From: JALELF01 sp964473455
GTDB lineage: Bacteria > Bacillota_I > Bacilli_A > RF39 > UBA660
NCBI GenBank assembly: GCA_964473455.1
Contig: CAYYQX010000001.1
Span: 140,918-204,917 of the forward strand
Length of the DNA stretch: 64,000 bases
Reading direction: 5' to 3'
The translations under genes and the position numbers were made by a program. The notes beneath the pieces were generated by a model. It was not told the DNA's origin. It was given only the letters and a program-made list of their open reading frames with translations, and searched no databases. Of this stretch, positions 8,139 through 17,516 are shown piece after piece; the stretch's first letter is position 1; each line of letters starts with the position of its first letter.

Positions 8139-9407
8139 TTATTTCCTATCTATTTTTGTTAATCCGCCCATATAAGGTTTTAAAACCTCTGGTATATTTA
8201 TACTTCCATCCTCGTTATAATTGTTTTCTAAAAAGGCGATTAACATACGTGGTGGGGCAACTACCGTATTATTTAAAGTATGCGGATGATTACCATCGCT
8301 TAATTTTATATTTAATCTTCTTGCTTGAGCATCTCCTAAGTTAGAACAACTACCAACTTCAAAATACTTCTTTTGTCTTGGACTCCATGCTTCTATATCT
8401 AAACTTTTTACTTTTAAATCCGCTAAGTCTCCACTACAACATTCTAGCGTTCTAACAGGAATGTCTAGACTTCTAAATAACTCAACAGTATACTTCCACA
8501 TTTTATTAAACCATTCCATCGAGTCTTTTGGTTCACATATAACAATCATTTCTTGTTTTTCAAACTGATGAATTCTATATACTCCACGTTCTTCTATTCC
8601 ATGAGCTCCTTTTTCTTTTCTAAAACAAGGTGAATAAGAAGTCAGCGTTAAGGGTAATTGGGAAAGTGTTTTATTAACAAATCTGCCTATCATTGTATGC
8701 TCACTTGTTCCAATTAGATAAAGATCTTCGCCTTCGATTTTATACATCATTGCATCCATCTCTTCAAAGCTCATTACGCCTTCAACACAACTTCTTTTAA
8801 TCATAAAAGGAGGTATTACATAAGTAAAACCCTTATTAATCATAAAGTCTCTTGCATAAGATAATACGGCTGAATGAAGTCTTGCAACATCACCAGTTAA
8901 ATAATAAAAGCCATTTCCAGCTACTTCCCTTGCTGAGTCTAAATCCAATCCACATAACTTTTCCATAATATCTGTGTGATAAGGAATTTCATAGCTAGGA
9001 ACCTTTGGTTCACCAAATTTTTCAATCTCAACATTTTCTGTATCGTCTTTGCCTACTGGCACACTTGAATCTATTATATTTGGAATTTGCTTCCAAATTT
9101 CCAATCTTTTTTGTTGAAAAATTATCTCTTGTTCTCTATTCAATGCTTCTTTAGTCTTTAAAGCTGTAGTTTCTTGTTTTATATTCTCTACATCTTCGTT
9201 TTTTTGATCTCTAACCAGCTCGCCTATTCTTGAACTTAATTCATTAATAGTTTTTCTTAAATCATCCCCTATTTGTTTGGCATTCCTATATTGTTTATCT
9301 ACTTCTAAAAAATCATCTACCAAATGTAACTTATGTTCCTTAAATTTTCTTTTAATATTTGCTTTTACTAATTCTGGATTCTCTCTTATTAATTTTATAT
9401 CTATCAT
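8139..9407 (-). CDS. serS: Seryl-tRNA synthetase
   Basis: Class II aminoacyl-tRNA synthetase, 422 aa. An N-terminal coiled-coil arm (residues about 30-105) binds the long arm of tRNA-Ser. Motif 2 is in SPCFRKEKGAHGIEERGVYR and motif 3 in NTVVAPPRMLIAFLENN. Ribosome site TAGGAGG. Follows lepA by 10 bp. No T-box leader was seen. Confidence 0.97.
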   Translation of the reverse strand: MIDIKLIRENPELVKANIKRKFKEHKLHLVDDFLEVDKQYRNAKQIGDDLRKTINELSSRIGELVRDQKNEDVENIKQETTALKTKEALNREQEIIFQQKRLEIWKQIPNIIDSSVPVGKDDTENVEIEKFGEPKVPSYEIPYHTDIMEKLCGLDLDSAREVAGNGFYYLTGDVARLHSAVLSYARDFMINKGFTYVIPPFMIKRSCVEGVMSFEEMDAMMYKIEGEDLYLIGTSEHTMIGRFVNKTLSQLPLTLTSYSPCFRKEKGAHGIEERGVYRIHQFEKQEMIVICEPKDSMEWFNKMWKYTVELFRSLDIPVRTLECCSGDLADLKVKSLDIEAWSPRQKKYFEVGSCSNLGDAQARRLNIKLSDGNHPHTLNNTVVAPPRMLIAFLENNYNEDGSINIPEVLKPYMGGLTKIDRK

Positions 9408-9417
9408 TTTTTACCTC

Positions 9418-11214
9418 CTATTCCTCATCTGTTTTCAAAATAGCTAGAAAAGCTTCACTTGGAACTTCAACATTTCCAACCATTTTCATTCGTTTTTTTC
9501 CTTCTTTTTGTTTCTCTAAAAGTTTTCTTTTTCTTGAAACGTCTCCACCGTAGCATTTGGCTAAAACATTCTTTCTCATTGCTTTTATATCACTTCTAGC
9601 TATTATTTTGCTTCCTACAGAAGCTTGTATAGGCACCTCAAACTGCTGCCTTGGAATAATATCTTTAAGTTTTTCAACAATCGCTTTACCTCTTTTATAA
9701 GCAAAGTCTTTGTGAACAATAATACTAAAAGCATCAATTATTTCGTCATTTAATAAAATGTCCATTTTCACTAAATTGCTTTCTTTATACCCAATAAGTT
9801 CATAATCAAATGAAGCATATCCTTTTGTGTAAGATTTTAATCTATCAAAAAAATCATACACTATTTCTGATAAAGGAAGTTCATAATGAATATTTACTCT
9901 TGTTTTATCTAAATAATCCATCGATATATATATTCCTCTTTTATCTTGACACAATTTCATAATATCACCAATATAATCATTTGGCACAAATATACTGGTT
10001 CTGATGTAAGGTTCTTCAATAGAAGAAATCAAAGTCTTTTCAGGATACTTTGTTGGACTATCAATATATATAGTACTTTCATTAGTTAAATTTACTTTAT
10101 ATATAACCGATGGACTTGTAGCGATTATATCTATTTTAAATTCTCTTTCAATTCGTTCTTTTATAATCTCCATATGAAGTAGCCCAAGAAATCCACATCT
10201 AAATCCAAATCCAAGAGCTTTTGATGTTTCTGGTTCAAATTCTAAAGATGCATCATTTAATTTTAATTTTTCTAGTGCCTCTCTTAAATCAGCATATTTG
10301 TTTGTTTCCGTTGGATAAAGCCCCGTAAAAACCATGGCTTTAATTTTTTTATATCCAAAAAGTGGAGTAATATTTGAATCAACATTAGCAATAGTATCTC
10401 CTACTGCAACATCACTAATATATTTTATCCCACCACACAAATATCCTACTTCTCCAGCTGTCAATTCTGTAAGCTTCTTCTCTTTTGGAGTATGAACACC
10501 AATTTCTATTACTTCGTGTGTTGTGTTTGCTTTGATCATTTTGATTTGATCTTTTAGTCTTACTTTTCCATCCATTACTCTAATGTATGAAACAACGCCT
10601 CGATATGAATCATAAAAACTATCAAAAATAAGAGCTTTTAAAGGATTATTAACATCTCCCTTAGGTGCGGGGATAACTTCAATTACTTTTTTTAATAATT
10701 CTTCTATCCCTATCCCATTTTTAGCGCTAGTTAAAACAATATCTTCTTCAAGAAATCCTAAGTTGTCTATTATTTCTCTTTTTACTTTTTCAATATTCGC
10801 ATTAGGTAAATCTATTTTGTTGATGACTGGAATTACTGCCAAGTTGTTTTCTAGTGCGAGATAATAATTAGCTAGAGTTTGAGCTTCTATTCCTTGAGCT
10901 GCATCAACCACTAAAATAGCCCCTTCACAAGCCGCTAGACTTCTGCTTACTTCATAAGTAAAGTCGACATGTCCAGGAGTGTCTATTAAATGAAAAGTGT
11001 ATTCCTCATCATTATACTTGTATTTTAGTTGAACAGAGTTGAGTTTTATTGTTATTCCTCTTTCTCTTTCAATATCCATATTGTCTAATAATTGTTCCTT
11101 TTTTTCTCTCTCACTAATAGCGCCAGTAATATCTAATATTCTGTCTGCTAAAGTACTTTTCCCGTGATCTATGTGAGCTATTATTGAAAAGTTTCTTATG
11201 TTTTGTTGTTTCAT
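9418..11214 (-). CDS. lepA: Elongation factor 4 (LepA)
   Basis: Translational GTPase that acts on stalled or assembling ribosomes. 598 aa from ATG 11214. G1 AHIDHGKSTLADR, G3 DTPGHVDF and G4 NKIDLP are present, then EF-G-like domains and the LepA-specific C-terminus (GGDVSRKRKLLEKQKEGKKR). A GTG nine bases upstream lies within the ribosome site AGGTG and is rejected. Confidence 0.97.
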   Translation of the reverse strand: MKQQNIRNFSIIAHIDHGKSTLADRILDITGAISEREKKEQLLDNMDIERERGITIKLNSVQLKYKYNDEEYTFHLIDTPGHVDFTYEVSRSLAACEGAILVVDAAQGIEAQTLANYYLALENNLAVIPVINKIDLPNANIEKVKREIIDNLGFLEEDIVLTSAKNGIGIEELLKKVIEVIPAPKGDVNNPLKALIFDSFYDSYRGVVSYIRVMDGKVRLKDQIKMIKANTTHEVIEIGVHTPKEKKLTELTAGEVGYLCGGIKYISDVAVGDTIANVDSNITPLFGYKKIKAMVFTGLYPTETNKYADLREALEKLKLNDASLEFEPETSKALGFGFRCGFLGLLHMEIIKERIEREFKIDIIATSPSVIYKVNLTNESTIYIDSPTKYPEKTLISSIEEPYIRTSIFVPNDYIGDIMKLCQDKRGIYISMDYLDKTRVNIHYELPLSEIVYDFFDRLKSYTKGYASFDYELIGYKESNLVKMDILLNDEIIDAFSIIVHKDFAYKRGKAIVEKLKDIIPRQQFEVPIQASVGSKIIARSDIKAMRKNVLAKCYGGDVSRKRKLLEKQKEGKKRMKMVGNVEVPSEAFLAILKTDEE

Positions 11215-11252
11215 TTTGTTCACCTGTTTATATTATATCATTTTTTTGCCAT

Positions 11253-11278
11253 AAAAAAAGATTTAAAAATAAATCTTA
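11253..11278 (-). terminator. Terminator of the upstream tail-anchored protein gene
   Basis: AAGATTTA / TAAATCTT stem followed by T7. It lies just ahead of the lepA -10 (TATAAT). Confidence 0.75.
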
Positions 11279-11998
11279 TTTTAATATTACAAGCATCGCC
11301 ACTGCTGTTCCAACTGTTACTAAAAGGGTTATTATAGAAAGCAAAATAACATTTACAAAAGCAGCTTCGCCAATAAATATCGGTTTTTTTTCTTCTAACG
11401 TACTATGACCATTTGAAAGGGTTAGTACTTTTGGCTTATCGCCCAATCCATTGCTTTGTGTTTGACTTTCCTGTTGTGGAAATTCTACTTCATTACTAGG
11501 CATTGTTGAAACACTTTGTTGTTGTCTAACTAATTCTTCTCTTAATTCAGCCAAATCCTGTACAGTCTTTGAAGGCAACTGTTCTTCTATTTTTTTTACC
11601 TTCCCTATTTTTGCACTAACAAGCCAGGCTTCTAAATCCAAATTTGTTGATAAAAAGACAATATCTTCTTCAAAAACAACGCTTTTTGATTTTAAAAACT
11701 CTTTGGCAACAGATATAATGTTTTCAAGAATTCCCGCTAAAACTTCTCTTTTATTCTCATTTGACAAGTCTTCTTGTAAAAAAGATTTGGCAACTAATAT
11801 TACACCATTTTCATTTTCAATGTCTCCAGTTAAACCATAGTTTTTCATCATTTTGTTTACATTAGCATCTACAAGAAAACGAATTCTTAAATCTCTTTGA
11901 TTTAAAGCTTTTGGAATCCCAATATAAAAAGAACCTTTATTGGTTTCAATAGTATAAACAGTTACCTGTTCATCATTAATTATTCCTACATTTTCCAA
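11276..11998 (-). CDS. Hypothetical tail-anchored membrane protein
   Basis: About 240 aa, not recognised. A soluble N-terminal part (residues 1-150, mixed alpha/beta, acidic) is followed by a Q/S/N-rich linker and one C-terminal transmembrane helix (about 215-240), so most of it faces the cytoplasm. Start is uncertain: a GTG at 12007 overlaps the ribosome site AGGTAGTGG, so TTG 11998 is preferred. Follows the next gene by 12 bp and is likely its operon partner. Confidence 0.6.
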   Translation of the reverse strand: MENVGIINDEQVTVYTIETNKGSFYIGIPKALNQRDLRIRFLVDANVNKMMKNYGLTGDIENENGVILVAKSFLQEDLSNENKREVLAGILENIISVAKEFLKSKSVVFEEDIVFLSTNLDLEAWLVSAKIGKVKKIEEQLPSKTVQDLAELREELVRQQQSVSTMPSNEVEFPQQESQTQSNGLGDKPKVLTLSNGHSTLEEKKPIFIGEAAFVNVILLSIITLLVTVGTAVAMLVILK

Positions 11999-12010
11999 AA
12001 AAACCACTAC

Positions 12011-12460
12011 CTATTCTTCTATTGTTCCACTACTCAATGCGTATTTTATAGTTGTTGCAGTCTCACTGTAAATTATTTCTATGATTAAAATTTTATCACC
12101 ATTTGTTTCTTTGGCAACTTGGACCATATTTTCTTCTTGTTCAATTAAAAGATATCCTTCTTCTTTCAAATCCCAAAAATACGCATTTATTTCTTCGGGT
12201 GTCAATTCACTATAAACAACTGTAACATAGTAACTTTTATCATCAGATCCTTTACTTGCAGATATTATTGTTTTTTCTCCAACACTTGGATATAAAGTTG
12301 TAAACGTTTCTTCTTTTATTTTTATTAATGCATCTGTGTTTGAAACTTGAATATTTGAACCATCAAAAATCAAATTTAATACAAATAAAACGATAGTCAA
12401 AAAAATACAAATTAATAATACTTGATTTCTTCTCTCTTTAAATACTTCTTTTTTAAACAT
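12011..12460 (-). CDS. Hypothetical protein with one N-terminal transmembrane helix
   Basis: 149 aa, no family recognised. A basic start (MFKKEVFKERR) and one transmembrane segment (residues about 15-35) lead to an extracytoplasmic alpha/beta domain of about 110 residues. A GTG start at 12469 would lie in the ribosome site AGGTGAAG; ATG 12460 is chosen. A promoter TTTACA-16-TATTAT lies just upstream. Probably acts with the following tail-anchored protein at the membrane. Confidence 0.6.
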   Translation of the reverse strand: MFKKEVFKERRNQVLLICIFLTIVLFVLNLIFDGSNIQVSNTDALIKIKEETFTTLYPSVGEKTIISASKGSDDKSYYVTVVYSELTPEEINAYFWDLKEEGYLLIEQEENMVQVAKETNGDKILIIEIIYSETATTIKYALSSGTIEE

Positions 12461-12516
12461 ATTCTTCACCTAGTATAATAATAGCACAAAAAAACAATAT
12501 GTAAAAGTACAAATTG

Positions 12517-14109
12517 TTAATTTTCTATTCTATTAAATAAAATATCAATATTTTTCAAATTTAAATTTTGTTTTACTTGTATATATTCCCAGTTGCTTTC
12601 TTTTATATCAAGCATTTCTTTTAGCTTTTTAGATGAATTTGGAATAAATACTTCAAGTAAATTAGCAAGATTTGCCATAATGTTTAAGCAAGTATATGTA
12701 ACATTGTTAAATAGTTCAATGTTTTCTTTAACAAGATTCCAAGGAGCGTTCTCATCATAGTACTTATTAGCTTTGGTAACTAAATTCCAAACTGTATCTA
12801 AAGACGAACGAAGTTCTCCTTTTTTTATTTGTTCTCCAGCTTCTAAATAAGTTTTTTTGATTTCTTTTTCAATTTCAAAATCCATTATACCTTCACTAAC
12901 GACACCATTGAATTTTTTATTGATAAAAGCTAAATTTCGATTTACAAAATTGCCATATTCACCAACTAAATGTTTATTGTGATAAAAAATAAAGTCTTCA
13001 AAAGAAAAATTAGTATCTTTTTTTTCAGGATTGTTTGCCATTATATAGTATCTGATTGTATCACTTTCATACTTTTCAAGCATGTCTTTTATATAAACAC
13101 CAGTTCCTTCACTTTTACTCATTTTAGCGCTTCCCAAGTTCAAATACTCACTAGATATTATATAATCTGGAAGTTTATAATTGTGCTTAATAGCTAACAA
13201 TAATGCCGAATAAATAATTGTATGAAAAACAATATTATCCTTACCGTGAACATAATAAGTAACTAAATCTTCTGACGTGAAAAATTTTTCAAAATCAATA
13301 TTGTTTTGTTCACAATATTTATGAGCAGCAGTTAAATAGCCCATTACGGCTTCTACCCAAACATAAATTTTTTTATTCTCATAACCAATAACAGGCGTAT
13401 CAATACCCCAATCTATTTCTCTAGTAACAGCTCTATCTAATAAACCACTATCAAGATATTTTTGAGTTTCACCAATCGCATTAGGTCTCCATTTATCTTT
13501 GTTTTTATTTAATAATTCTTGGATTTCGTTTTGAAAGTCTGATAATTTAAAATAAAGATGTTTGTTGTTTCTTTTTTCTGTAGGAGTTCCACAAATCTTA
13601 CATTTTTTATCTAATATTTCATTTGAAGTAAGCGCTCTTAGGCAATTATCACATTGATCTCCCTTAGCTTTCCCACCACAATGTGGACAAATTCCTTCTA
13701 TTTCTCTATCTGACAAAAATTTGTTACACTTAACACAATAATCTTGTTCTTCTTCTTTTTCATAAATATAACCATTATTCATTATTTCTAAAAAATATTT
13801 TTTAACTTCTTCTTTGTGAAAAGGATCTGTTGTTTTATTATATAAATCATATGAAAAGTTTAGTTTATTAAAACACTCTACGAATTCAGCGTGATACTTT
13901 TCAGCAATACTTTCCGGAGATACCCCTTCTTCTTTTGCTCTTAAAGTTATCGGTGTTCCGTGGCAGTCCGTTCCCGAATCAAATATAACCTCTATATTGT
14001 TTTTTCTGTAAAATCTAGCGATTACATCTCCTGGTAAAAGAGCAGCTAAGTGTCCTATATGAGCAGATGAGTTTCCATACAACCATGCATTTCCGATAAA
14101 TACTTTCAT
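12517..14109 (-). CDS. metG: Methionyl-tRNA synthetase
   Basis: Class I synthetase, 530 aa. The HIGH motif appears as AHIGH near residue 17 and KMSKS as AKMSKSEG. Four CxxC pairs form a two-zinc knuckle (CVKC, CPHC, CDNC, CKIC). No C-terminal EMAP-type tRNA-binding domain is present, as in shorter MetRS forms. The reading frame stays open upstream through tRNA-Ala, but the ATG at 14109 with AGGAGG is clearly the start. Confidence 0.96.
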   Translation of the reverse strand: MKVFIGNAWLYGNSSAHIGHLAALLPGDVIARFYRKNNIEVIFDSGTDCHGTPITLRAKEEGVSPESIAEKYHAEFVECFNKLNFSYDLYNKTTDPFHKEEVKKYFLEIMNNGYIYEKEEEQDYCVKCNKFLSDREIEGICPHCGGKAKGDQCDNCLRALTSNEILDKKCKICGTPTEKRNNKHLYFKLSDFQNEIQELLNKNKDKWRPNAIGETQKYLDSGLLDRAVTREIDWGIDTPVIGYENKKIYVWVEAVMGYLTAAHKYCEQNNIDFEKFFTSEDLVTYYVHGKDNIVFHTIIYSALLLAIKHNYKLPDYIISSEYLNLGSAKMSKSEGTGVYIKDMLEKYESDTIRYYIMANNPEKKDTNFSFEDFIFYHNKHLVGEYGNFVNRNLAFINKKFNGVVSEGIMDFEIEKEIKKTYLEAGEQIKKGELRSSLDTVWNLVTKANKYYDENAPWNLVKENIELFNNVTYTCLNIMANLANLLEVFIPNSSKKLKEMLDIKESNWEYIQVKQNLNLKNIDILFNRIEN

Positions 14110-14127
14110 AAAATTCCTCCTTGTTAT

Positions 14128-14150
14128 AAAAAAAGGACCTAAAAAGTCCC
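14128..14150 (-). terminator. Hairpin and U-tract between tRNA-Ala and metG
   Basis: GGGACT, loop TTTTA, GGTCCT then a T-run, directly after the tRNA-Ala 3' end. It should end the tRNA transcript, or attenuate read-through into metG, which has no separate promoter that I can see. Confidence 0.6.
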
Positions 14151-14161
14151 AATAATCACAT

Positions 14162-14238
14162 TGGTGGAGAATAAGGGATTCGAACCCTTGACCCCCTGCG
14201 TGCAGGGCAGGTGCTCTAGCCAGCTGAGCTAATTCCCC
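14162..14238 (-). tRNA. tRNA-Ala (UGC)
   Basis: 77 nt including encoded CCA. The acceptor GGGGAAT pairs with ATTCTCC, the D-arm contains AGCTCAGCTGG, the anticodon stem CCTGC/GCAGG has loop anticodon TGC, and the T-arm has GGTTCGAATCC. It has its own strong promoter. Confidence 0.97.
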
Positions 14239-14252
14239 AAAGCGATAAGATA

Positions 14253-14281
14253 ATTCTAGCATATGACCTTTTTTATGTCAA
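14253..14281 (-). promoter_or_regulatory. tRNA-Ala promoter
   Basis: Minus strand: TTGACA (14276-14281), 17 bp, TAGAAT (14253-14258), about 15 bp before the tRNA 5' end. Confidence 0.85.
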
Positions 14282-14363
14282 TGAATTATTCCTTGCTTTA
14301 TATAACTTTTTTATATGTTACAATTTTATTTTATCATATTTTTATAACTTTTTAATTATTTTT

Positions 14364-15236
14364 TTATAAAATAAATTGTCTATCTTTGGGTGAAAGAGAA
14401 GCTTTGCCTAACAATAAATCGTTTAATTCAGTAAAACTCTCATTTGGTTGACTATTGTTTATAAGATAGCATAAGTCTTTAAATTGTGGTGAAAGACTAC
14501 AAAGAGCTCCTATCAAATTTGGTGTTTCCTCTTCGACAAATTGGCATAAGTCAAAAAACATTGCTTTTGCCCAATCTGTTGCTAAGAGTCCTTCAATATA
14601 TTCTTTTAAGTTACTTACTGTAGTTAAGGATTCAGTTAAACTGTCTTTTTTTGTCGCGTGTGTTTTTACCAGTAATCCCTGTTTTTCTATAACATCAATA
14701 TCTACATAATCATAGCTACCTTCGTTAGAAAATTCGCTGTATGCATGTGCGTATGGATAAAATTTATCTCTCGCAAAAGATTTCTGATTTATTATTAATT
14801 TTTTTAGATGCATTTGATTTTTAAAGCTCACTTCTGTTTTTTCTTCAGTTTCACTTTTTATTTGAAAGAAGCTACACGTTTGCATCAAACATGAATTTAA
14901 TTCTTTTTTACCATACTTTAAGCATACACTTATAATTTCTCCGGTTTTTTTATCAAAAATTAAGCAAATATCCGCTAGAACGGTCCCTGTATTTATAGAA
15001 TATCTTATCTCTACATTTTGATTACTATAAGATATTTTAATATTTTTTTTAGTTGGTCCTTTTTCTAAAATAAACTCTAAAACCTCTCCGTTATAAGTTT
15101 GAGAGATAAAAATTTCATTTGACTTGCTTTGCATAATTATTGTGTCTAAAGAACTATTGCAAATTAGGTTCCATCCAAAACAATTTAAAATTTTATTGTT
15201 TATTTTTAATGTTTTATTTAGTTCATCTATTGTCAT
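14364..15236 (-). CDS. Hypothetical cytoplasmic protein
   Basis: 290 aa, no family recognised. No signal peptide or membrane segment. The N-terminal half is beta-rich and the last 80 residues are helical with several Cys/Leu positions. It stands alone between two tRNA transcription units. Confidence 0.6.
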   Translation of the reverse strand: MTIDELNKTLKINNKILNCFGWNLICNSSLDTIIMQSKSNEIFISQTYNGEVLEFILEKGPTKKNIKISYSNQNVEIRYSINTGTVLADICLIFDKKTGEIISVCLKYGKKELNSCLMQTCSFFQIKSETEEKTEVSFKNQMHLKKLIINQKSFARDKFYPYAHAYSEFSNEGSYDYVDIDVIEKQGLLVKTHATKKDSLTESLTTVSNLKEYIEGLLATDWAKAMFFDLCQFVEEETPNLIGALCSLSPQFKDLCYLINNSQPNESFTELNDLLLGKASLSPKDRQFIL

Positions 15237-15343
15237 TTATTTATTACCTTTCTTGGCTGCTTTATTACTTTATCACGTTTTATGAAAAAGTCAATTTTTT
15301 ATTAATTTACGATGAAGTTAATATTTTAATAAAATTTGGCAAA

Positions 15344-15373
15344 CAAAAACTCGACACCTTATCAGTTCGAGTT
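15344..15373 (-). terminator. Terminator of tRNA-Leu
   Basis: AACTCGA / TCGAGTT stem followed by TTTTTG, about 13 bp past the encoded CCA of tRNA-Leu. Confidence 0.8.
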
Positions 15374-15385
15374 CATAAAACTATT

Positions 15386-15469
15386 TGGTGCTCGTGAAGA
15401 GAATCGAACTCTTACATCATAGATACACGATTTTGAGTCGTGCGCGTCTACCAGTTCCGCCACACAAGC
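15386..15469 (-). tRNA. tRNA-Leu (CAA)
   Basis: 84 nt with encoded CCA. Acceptor GCTTGTG pairs with CACGAGC (one G-T). Anticodon stem CACGA/TCGTG with loop CTCAAAA gives anticodon CAA. It has the long variable arm of class II tRNAs and the T-arm GTTCGATTC. It lies 33 bp after the amidotransferase-like gene. Confidence 0.95.
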
Positions 15470-15501
15470 ACAGAAAAATTGTATCATAAAACCAAATCCT
15501 T

Positions 15502-16179
15502 TTAAAGTGTTTTAACAAAATAATCAAATATTTTATTGGCATCTTCGTCATAATCTAACATCTTTTCTGGGTGCCATTGAACTCCTAGCACAAAATTCTC
15601 ACCAGGTAATTCTAAAGCTTCAATTAAACCGTCCTCAGAATATGCTGAAACAATAAGATTCTTAGCGCTTGGAATATTAAGTTTGTGTATACTATTTACT
15701 TTAATTTTTTCTTTACCAGTAATTTTACTTAATAAAGTGTCTTTTACTATTGAAACCTCATGAACGTATTTTATACCTTCTTGTCTATGATTTATTAAAG
15801 TTTCATTAGCAATCGTTTTTACTCCATCATAAATTCTTGCAAGAATCTGCATTCCCATACAAATACCTAAAACTGGTTTTCCCTTTTCAATAGCATACCT
15901 CACTACATATTCATCGTACTCAAACCATTTATACCCACCAGGTATAATAATCCCATCACACATATTGACCATTTTTCTATACATTTTTTTCTCTTTTTCT
16001 GTTAATGCCGGCATTTCAGACTTTTTAGCGCCTTTATACTCCAATAAATCTAATGGGACAATCAATAAAGGAAGACAATTTTTCTTAATAATTGCTTTTC
16101 TTGTAGCGTCATATATCCCTACTATACCAAATCCTTCATCATCTATTGTTGGTCTTCCAAGTACTCCAATTATTTTCAT
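15502..16179 (-). CDS. Class I glutamine-amidotransferase-like hydrolase (gamma-glutamyl-GABA hydrolase, peptidase C26 family)
   Basis: 225 aa. The nucleophile elbow is GICMGMQ and the His/Glu pair is in GVQWHPEKM, completing a Cys-His-Glu triad; IIPGGY precedes them. The family hydrolyses gamma-glutamyl bonds in cytoplasmic substrates such as gamma-glutamyl-GABA. The exact substrate cannot be read from sequence. Ribosome site AAAGGAG. Confidence 0.85.
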   Translation of the reverse strand: MKIIGVLGRPTIDDEGFGIVGIYDATRKAIIKKNCLPLLIVPLDLLEYKGAKKSEMPALTEKEKKMYRKMVNMCDGIIIPGGYKWFEYDEYVVRYAIEKGKPVLGICMGMQILARIYDGVKTIANETLINHRQEGIKYVHEVSIVKDTLLSKITGKEKIKVNSIHKLNIPSAKNLIVSAYSEDGLIEALELPGENFVLGVQWHPEKMLDYDEDANKIFDYFVKTL

Positions 16180-16220
16180 AAAAGATCTCCTTTAAAAAAA
16201 TTATATCTGATGATATAATT

Positions 16221-17453
16221 TTAAACTTTTTCTGACATTTTGTCTATTGATATATCTCTTGTGTGTTTGATTTGTTCCCATTTGGCGTTCTTTTTAAATA
16301 AACAAACAACATTAATTGGGATCCAAGAAATTAAAAATAATGGATAAGTTAAAAGACCGGCCAAAACGTTTTTTACACCTTTTTTGTTATATCTTACAAC
16401 AAATACAGCAATAAATATTGTAAATAAATATGATGCGGCAAAAAAGAAATATCTCCATGCGAACATAAAAGCAAATAAATCAGATAATTTTATGCCAATC
16501 ATATTATATACAAGCAATATTGCTAACGCAATAACACTTACTACTTGAACAATAGGAGCTAAAAAGAATAAACTCATATCAAGGCAAGCTAAGCTTTTCT
16601 TCTTTAATGAGGCAACGAATAGCCTCCAAGAATACTTTATACAGCATTGATAATTTCCAATAGTCCATCTACTTCTTTGTTTCCAAGAAACTTTAAAACT
16701 AAATGGTTGTTCATCATATGTAATAGCATCTTCAATAAATACTATTTTCTTGTCATTTAACGCACACTGTGCTGTAAATTCAACATCTTCAGTTAATGTT
16801 GTCGTATTAAATCCATATTTTTCTAATACGCCTTTTTTAACCATAAAGCCTGTTCCGTTAATAGAAGCTGATGAATTCATACTCATTCTTGCCTTACTAA
16901 AAAATAAATTTTGAACCCAATAGAATAAAGAATAGCCACCACTTATCCAACTATCTGAAGGATTCTTACTGTCCCTATATCCTTGCGCTACTTCATATCC
17001 TTCACACAAAGCATCATTCATTCTAGATAAAAAATTTGCATGAACAATATTATCTGCATCAAAAATAATAAATGCATCAAAATCTCTATTCTTTATTAAA
17101 TAATTAAAAGAATATTTTAAAACGTCTCCCTTGCAAGTAACTTTTACTTTACAATCAATTATACTTGCTCCAGCTTTTTCTGCTGCTCCTTTAGTATCGT
17201 CTGTACAATTATTTGGTACAACAAAAATTTCAAATAGGTTTTTTGGGTAATTTTGCTTTAATAAGCTTTCAACCAATTTACCTATAACTTTTTCTTCGTT
17301 TCTGGACGCTATTAAAACCGCAATTTTATGTTTCGGCGCATGCTTCCCTATTTTTATTTTTGCCTTTTTAAATACAAAAAGTCCTGTTATTAAAAAATAA
17401 AAACCATATAAAATTGTTGGTATAAATATTAAATAATAAATTGCTTGAAACAT
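16221..17453 (-). CDS. Membrane glycosyltransferase, family 2 (processive type)
   Basis: 410 aa. One N-terminal transmembrane helix, a GT-A catalytic domain with ASRNEEKVIGKLVESLLKQ, the metal-binding DADN, a TEDVEF acceptor-site motif and QRSRW (QxxRW), then about four C-terminal transmembrane helices. This is the architecture of hyaluronan/cellulose-synthase-like and poly-GlcNAc synthases, which polymerise and export a glycan. No other polysaccharide genes adjoin it, so the product is unknown. Confidence 0.85.
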   Translation of the reverse strand: MFQAIYYLIFIPTILYGFYFLITGLFVFKKAKIKIGKHAPKHKIAVLIASRNEEKVIGKLVESLLKQNYPKNLFEIFVVPNNCTDDTKGAAEKAGASIIDCKVKVTCKGDVLKYSFNYLIKNRDFDAFIIFDADNIVHANFLSRMNDALCEGYEVAQGYRDSKNPSDSWISGGYSLFYWVQNLFFSKARMSMNSSASINGTGFMVKKGVLEKYGFNTTTLTEDVEFTAQCALNDKKIVFIEDAITYDEQPFSFKVSWKQRSRWTIGNYQCCIKYSWRLFVASLKKKSLACLDMSLFFLAPIVQVVSVIALAILLVYNMIGIKLSDLFAFMFAWRYFFFAASYLFTIFIAVFVVRYNKKGVKNVLAGLLTYPLFLISWIPINVVCLFKKNAKWEQIKHTRDISIDKMSEKV

Positions 17454-17516
17454 ATTGTCCCTCTTTTTCTTTCCTAATTATACTTATATATGTGCCTTTT
17501 GTCAAATCACAAAATA

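Noticed and set aside
9408..9417. T-box riboswitch before serS or metG
   Set aside because: The spaces upstream are only 10 bp (serS) and about 50 bp (metG, after tRNA-Ala), too short for a T-box, and no T-box motif is present.
14110..14262. N-terminal extension of MetG through the tRNA-Ala gene
   Set aside because: The frame is open by chance across the tRNA. The HIGH-containing start MKVFIGNAW with AGGAGG at 14109 is the real one.
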